12,261 nucleotides of DNA, from assembly GCA_910592205.1 (NCBI GenBank), contig CAJVPJ010001107.1:1-12261 (forward strand), given 5' to 3'. A model generated the notes under the pieces. The model was not told the DNA's origin, did not search any database, and saw only the letters and a program-made list of their open reading frames with translations. Shown piece by piece: positions 7,949 through 12,261 of this stretch. Position 1 is the stretch's first letter, and each line of letters opens with the position of its first letter. Source of the stretch: Paraglomus occultum. Lineage: Eukaryota > Glomeromycota > Glomeromycetes > Paraglomerales > Paraglomeraceae. Made by a program: the position numbers and the translations under genes.

Positions 7949-9977
7949 TTAAATCTTGGCGCAGGGTGTCATAAGAGAGTTAGTGAAGGCCTGTCGTTGT
8001 TTCTATTGTAATTTATTAAATAAATAAAATATATTTATATTAATTTATACAAGAGAATAGTGTTATATTAGACTGTTTACGGATTTGCGGCTACATCTTT
8101 TCCGTTGGAAATTCAATAAACTGTTTATTAATACAATAATAGTACAGTAATAGATACAATTAGATGTAATATAATTAAATTTGGTTTTCAATACTTCCCC
8201 ATTGAAGTGGTATAGACACGCCATTGCGTGTAATGAGCAGCCGATGGGAGGGAGAATGTGCTTAGCGTAGAATTGTGTATATACTTTGTGTGTGACCCAT
8301 GTTCATTATGTAATGCCGATCAGTTTAACAAACAATACCCTTAACTTTAGTTTGTAGATGACATCTTTTTATGGTTTAGCTCTTACTAAAATGGTAAGCC
8401 ATTCTATTCCGGAGTGAAGGCAATTTTTTCCTTGATTTCATTAGACACAGAATCTGTGAACCAGTATTAATGTAAAATATGTTAGTCAAATGCCATCGGA
8501 AATTAAGAACATATGTGGTCCGAGTTATTTTTAATGTTATATAAACGCCATTAAGATTATCTTGAATATTTAGCCGGACCTTGACATGCATCTACACGGA
8601 TTGCGTATGCAGGGTGCATTGATAACATAAATGGAATTGTTTATGACGTTAAAAACTGCGTTATATCTTAACAACGAACAATAGCAAGCAAGCCTTAACA
8701 TGAGCTATGCATCTTTGTTTACCTCTGATGATGGAACAACTCATCAAATATACCGTTCTCGCTAACAGTAACATGCCCCAAAATATGCAAACAATCAAAT
8801 CAAGTTTTAATCTATTGAAAACATTGGTTTAAATCGTTCTATCATATTGTACGTATATGGTTATACTCAATCTCACTACTCCGAACCGCAGTTTGTCTTA
8901 ACAAGCAAAGAGAGAGCCCGGTTGCATCAACTTCTAGTCTTGATAAAATTATCTGTAAACGCACAACTTTTCGATGGCATGTCCAACAAAACTGCAAATT
9001 CATGTAAATAAAGAACAGACAGTATTGTAAGTGGATTAATTTTATCGAAAGTTCTTATTGTTTTATTATTATTTCTTTCCCCATCATTCTCTTCCGATAC
9101 ATCAAGACAAATTTTTGTATATATAAAAGCTCTAAACAAGCCATTAAAAAAAACTGCTACCAGACTTGCTTTGGCGGCGAATTAATAATTATCATCTCTC
9201 TTTTAATTATAGGATGAATATTTGAAGAGTATGTCTAAATTTTGTTGATATCGAATCAGCGCTGTACAAGTCATTAACACAGACGACTCTATTTCTTATC
9301 ACTTACGTATTATACCACGACCGATCACAGTACCGCACGATTGGTTTGACTTAGTATCAAATAACATACCTTAGATTAAGAGCCGAAACATCTGGAACTA
9401 ATATAATACTAAAATTATATAATAATCATGACAAGAAAACTATCTAGCCTTAGTTTTAAAGTTTTCCGACGTACGGAACGTACGGGATAACGTGCTCGTC
9501 ATACAACCTTTATGAACATCATTTTCCATTATTCCTTTTACCTTAAATTAACTAAAAAATTCGAATGAAGAAGGTAAGAATTCTAGCCCAGAGTTTAAAT
9601 CGGTTCCGACTACATTAAAACTGGCGTAGCTAGCCACCGCCACCAGACGCGTTTACGAGACATCAATTTAGCAAAAATTGAGTACGCACGCCACCATACA
9701 ATGCTACAAACAACATTGTTCTTTGCCTCGGCTATTTCTAATCCTCATTTAATCAGACTTTCATGCTCTCGCCTCTCAATATAGATCTCAACATTTGATT
9801 GATAGACGTCAATTAGAATTTTGTACGATGAAGTTTTTTACTGTATTGATCAAGCGTTTTTACCTAAATTAACTCAGTGCCAACATTTATATTGTAGAGT
9901 ACGAGTCGAAAAAACGAACATGGGTTCGTAAGCATATACATTAGTGTGTTAAAAGGTTTAAAGGGTTTATGCTATGC
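7949..9977. other. Gene-free stretch upstream of the HMG-box gene
   Basis: No supportable gene. Minus-strand frames of 71 (8376-8591) and 70 codons (8927-9139) show no family features. Small inverted repeats include ACACGC-CATT-GCGTGT (8216-8231), AATAAAC-T-GTTTATT (8115-8129), and a CpG-bearing block TTCCG-ACGTA-CGGAA running into a second ACGTACGG (about 9465-9485). Confidence 0.4.
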
Positions 9978-10010
9978 ACATCGATCGACATATCATGGTG
10001 AAAAAATCAA

Positions 10011-10385
10011 CCCTTTGAGTTACTGAATACGTTAGAAATATTTTGTTTTTGGCACAGAATAAAATACAAACATCGATCGACGTATCATGGTGAAAACTTT
10101 TTGAGTTACCGAATACGTTAGAAGTAATTTTTTGTTGGTATAAGGTGCAAGCACAATTGTAAGTAAATATATCATTGTGAATATGCTTGAGTTACTAAAA
10201 ACGTTAGCACAATAATTATTTTATTGGTACGAAGACGCAAATTCGAATTTAAATACAAGAGTATTAAATGGCGTAATAAACGTGGCTTCGATACGATATA
10301 TACGTTAGCAATATTCATTACAAGGATTGTGGAGTAAACATCGATTGACTTATCACGCGCCTTTTGAGTTACTAAATGCGCTAGA
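10011..10385 (+). repeat. Five-unit degenerate array in core B
   Basis: Motif copies start at about 10011, 10097, 10180, 10278 and 10359, so the period is about 83-98 bases, more regular than in copy A. The best unit reads TTTGAGTTACTGAATACG followed by TTAG. Linkers share CATCGATCGACRTATCATGG (twice), decaying to ATATCATTGTGAA in the third unit. Confidence 0.65.
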
Positions 10386-10693
10386 TACTTCTTTTATTTG
10401 TGATGGCAAAATTCACTTGATTTATGGTGTTTAAGGCTTAAGAATCTGGGTTTAAGCCGAAGGTAGTTCTAGTCAACCAAATTTGGTCCAATCACAGACA
10501 GATCGTGTGATCTGCAGATATCGATTAAGCTTTTATTACCTATTACTATTACTATCTTTGATTTTAAGAGATAAATGATAAGACAACAACGTGCCGTTCG
10601 CCGTCTTGAATGATATTATGTATTGTTCATCGCCTGAAGTTATCGCCCAATTTTTGTTGAATGATTCATACTGTATAATGACGGCTGTCTGTA

Positions 10694-10908
10694 CGCACAA
10701 TTTGGTAATCAATGTACGCTTACGAATCAATGTTTGGAATCAGTTTACTATGCATACCGCTTTATCGAACGTTACAATTACATTCATTGATTAGTTATCG
10801 CACAATTTGATGATCAAATATACGCTTACTATTACGAATCAATGTTTAGAATCAGTTAATACTATTCATACGCTTTATCAAACGTTACAATTACATTCAT
10901 CGAATGAG
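10694..10908 (+). repeat. Tandem duplication, about 105-110 bp, in core B
   Basis: Unit 1 (10694-10798) and unit 2 (10799-10908) both begin CGCACAATTTG. They share ACGAATCAATGTTTRGAATC, then CGCTTTATC(G/A)AACGTTAC, then AATTACATTCAT. Copy A has a single, more diverged equivalent at about 4000-4085, so the duplication arose in the lineage of copy B. It creates two of the spurious reading frames in this region. Confidence 0.75.
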
Positions 10909-11209
10909 TCGTTTGTGAGTAGTTTAAGATTATTTAGCAGATTTCATATTATTCTTCATAAACTTTCTTCAGCGCGCAGTTTTCTTAAACTGAAAATAAA
11001 ATGTTATTCAATCAGGTGTGTTATACATTTCTACTTGTGATAGTAATAGCAATACAATATTCTTTGAAATAAATGTTCTGAAAACTTTTAAAGTTTACGT
11101 ATATGAATGCGTTTTGAGGATTAGACGGAGTTTACATTGTGATATAATTTATATATGACAGCAGCAAAACGTCATGAACATTTAGTTAACTGTCATAAGA
11201 TATCTTATA

Positions 11210-12261
11210 TTGCGGTCTAGAACTGAGACAGGTCCCAAACTGAGGTACGTGTACAACATGCCCATGTTCCCCCAATTTACTAATCATTTTTGTTTTAAAC
11301 TGAGACTGTTCGAGTTTTTTGAACACTTGCATAAAAATGCAAATGAGTATATGAATACAAGCCTTGTCACATTGTATATGGTCAAGAGCTCTGCAAAAGT
11401 GGTGGAGCATATCAAGTAATACCATAATCAATTGTATTCTTCACATCGCTGGGAAAGTTTAATTCATCATCTGCTTCAACATCATTCTTTGCTGTGTCTA
11501 CATGAGACAAATGACTTAATATATAATAATAATTACAAAATTTCTCAGACTAACCCTTAATTCATATCAGCTTCTGATAGTGTAATGCTATCAGAACTAT
11601 CATGAAAGCTATTCCACCTGGTTGAACATGGTGTTACAAGAGTAATGTACTTTTTTAAAATGTTTGTCTGCTCCTCATGTAACTTGGCTGAAAAATAGAC
11701 CGAATGATGGAAGAATATAATATAAATAATAATAATACAAATCGCACATGCACTTGTGACTTTAAATTCTACTGTGTCCTTGAATATTTCTCAGTTTGCC
11801 TGGTGAGCAAAATAAAAACAGGGGAGAGTGGGTGACTGCATAAGGTGATGCTGAGTCTGTTACAAGACAGTTTACCTTTATATTTAGTTCTTTTATCTTT
11901 CAAGTAGAATCTGAATTCTGCTAATCACTTTTGTTTGGCTGTGCCATTCAATGCTAAATGTCTTCAGCACCCCAAACCAAGTCTTATCCTGAAGATGCAA
12001 TAAACACTACACTCATTAATTCTTGCTGTACTTGTTGCACCATCCATCAAAGGCAATTGTAACACTTATTTGATCTTTGCAGGCAAAATCCTTAATTATA
12101 ATTAACATTTGCAACTTCCAAATCAGCTGTCCCACAGATTCACCTACTTTCTTCAGATTTTTTTCAATTGCTTTACTAGAGATGAAATTGTGTAAAGCTT
12201 TAAATTAACATACTTTTTTGCTAATCTAAAAGCAATTTTCACTGCTAATGCACTGGTAATT
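11210..12261 (-). mobile_element. Degenerate hAT-superfamily DNA transposon (partial)
   Basis: The element extends off the right edge. Its minus strand carries a broken hAT transposase (11557-12261). Its 3' terminal region is likely near 11210-11260, where AACTGAGACAGGTCCCAAAC and CTGAGGTACG resemble the repeated subterminal motifs of hAT elements. Neither terminal inverted repeat nor an 8-bp target duplication could be delimited. The distance from the last transposase block to the subterminal motif (about 340 bases) is too short to hold a full C-terminal dimerisation domain, so an internal deletion is likely. CpG is almost absent throughout. Confidence 0.65.
11557..12261 (-). pseudogene. hAT transposase pseudogene fragment
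   Basis: In order on the minus strand: a frame from about 12200 ends ISVTIAFDGW (12040-12069) and stops at codon TAA soon after. The next piece, DKTWFGVLKTFSIEWHSQTK, fits the hAT pattern of a W-g-a-D-I-s-x-E-R-H-type stretch. NCLVTDSASPYAV (11834-11872) carries the conserved Asp of the catalytic core. After a frameshift come FAHQAN (from 11811), an in-frame stop, then EIFKDTVEFKVTSA, and finally LHEEQTNILKK and VTPCSTRWNSFHDSSDSI, with TRWNS at about 11608-11622 and a stop at 11557-11559. Block order and spacing (58 codons from DGW to VTDSA) match the family. Several stops and at least three frame changes show that it is inactive. The zinc-finger N terminus lies beyond the edge and the C terminus is missing. 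Confidence 0.85.

Larger units (their letters stand above)
9978..11198 (+). repeat. Conserved noncoding core, copy B
   Basis: This is the second, diverged copy of the core at 3331-4354, in the same orientation. It begins in a CATCGATCGACATATCATGG linker and ends with AACTGTCATAA at 11188-11198. The long inverted repeats of copy A are not found beside it. The right side instead passes within about 20 bases into hAT-like sequence, so the copy was probably truncated or interrupted there. It contains a perfect hairpin CAGATC-GTGT-GATCTG (10499-10514), in a block that copy A keeps only partly. Frames at 10536-10730, 10591-10794 and 10807-11040 fall inside this repeat and are not conserved in copy A. 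Confidence 0.7.

Noticed and set aside
9465-9485. Palindromic TTCCGACGTACGGAA overlapping a repeated ACGTACGG
   Set aside because: It is an isolated short inverted repeat with no neighbouring gene or second occurrence, and cannot be given a role.
3331-11198. The two cores as long terminal repeats of one retroelement
   Set aside because: They are direct repeats with about 5.6 kb between them, but they are strongly diverged and the interval contains no gag, pol or integrase traces. Copy A is bounded by inverted repeats rather than TG...CA ends.
11186-11431. Overlapping frames of 81 (minus) and 69 codons (plus)
   Set aside because: Both lie in the terminal, noncoding part of the hAT relic and match no protein pattern.

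Overview
The window looks like repeat-rich nuclear DNA of a eukaryote, most likely an arbuscular mycorrhizal fungus (Glomeromycotina). Three things point there: strongly AT-rich DNA with almost no long reading frames, a short intronless MATA-HMG-like gene of the kind that is greatly expanded in these fungi, and relics of pogo/Tigger-like and hAT DNA transposons, both abundant there. The lineage is an inference from remembered family patterns; no search was run. There are no bacterial operons, ribosome binding sites or RNA genes that I can recognise.

Layout: positions 1-200 are the end of a pogo/Tigger-like transposon, with a TA next to its inverted-repeat-like tip. From 203 to about 1935 there is gene-free DNA with one good TATA box but no reading frame after it. 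A decayed minisatellite (about 33-bp units, locally GC-richer) lies at 1981-2160. From 3020 to 4693 is an undescribed-looking 1.67-kb element with roughly 118-bp terminal inverted repeats, no transposase, and a noncoding core. About 6.7 kb downstream (about 9978-11198) is a second diverged copy of that core in the same orientation, without recognisable terminal repeats. Each core begins with five degenerate units carrying the motif TTGAGTTACTGAATACGTTA. From 4780 to 7519 I see no supportable gene. The one convincing intact gene is a 117-residue HMG-box protein on the minus strand at 7520-7873, with a TATA box 64 bases upstream of the chosen start. From 11.2 kb to the right edge lies a broken hAT transposon on the minus strand. 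It keeps recognisable transposase blocks (DGW, VTDSA, FAHQ, TRWNS) split by stops and frameshifts.

The elements do not form a pathway. The picture is layered transposon insertion and decay around one small regulatory-type gene. The two points most worth following are the inverted-repeat element with its conserved noncoding core, and the near-total loss of CpG in the hAT relic (2 CpG in 801 bp, against about 26 in 600 bp just to the left), which suggests cytosine-methylation-driven decay limited to that insertion.
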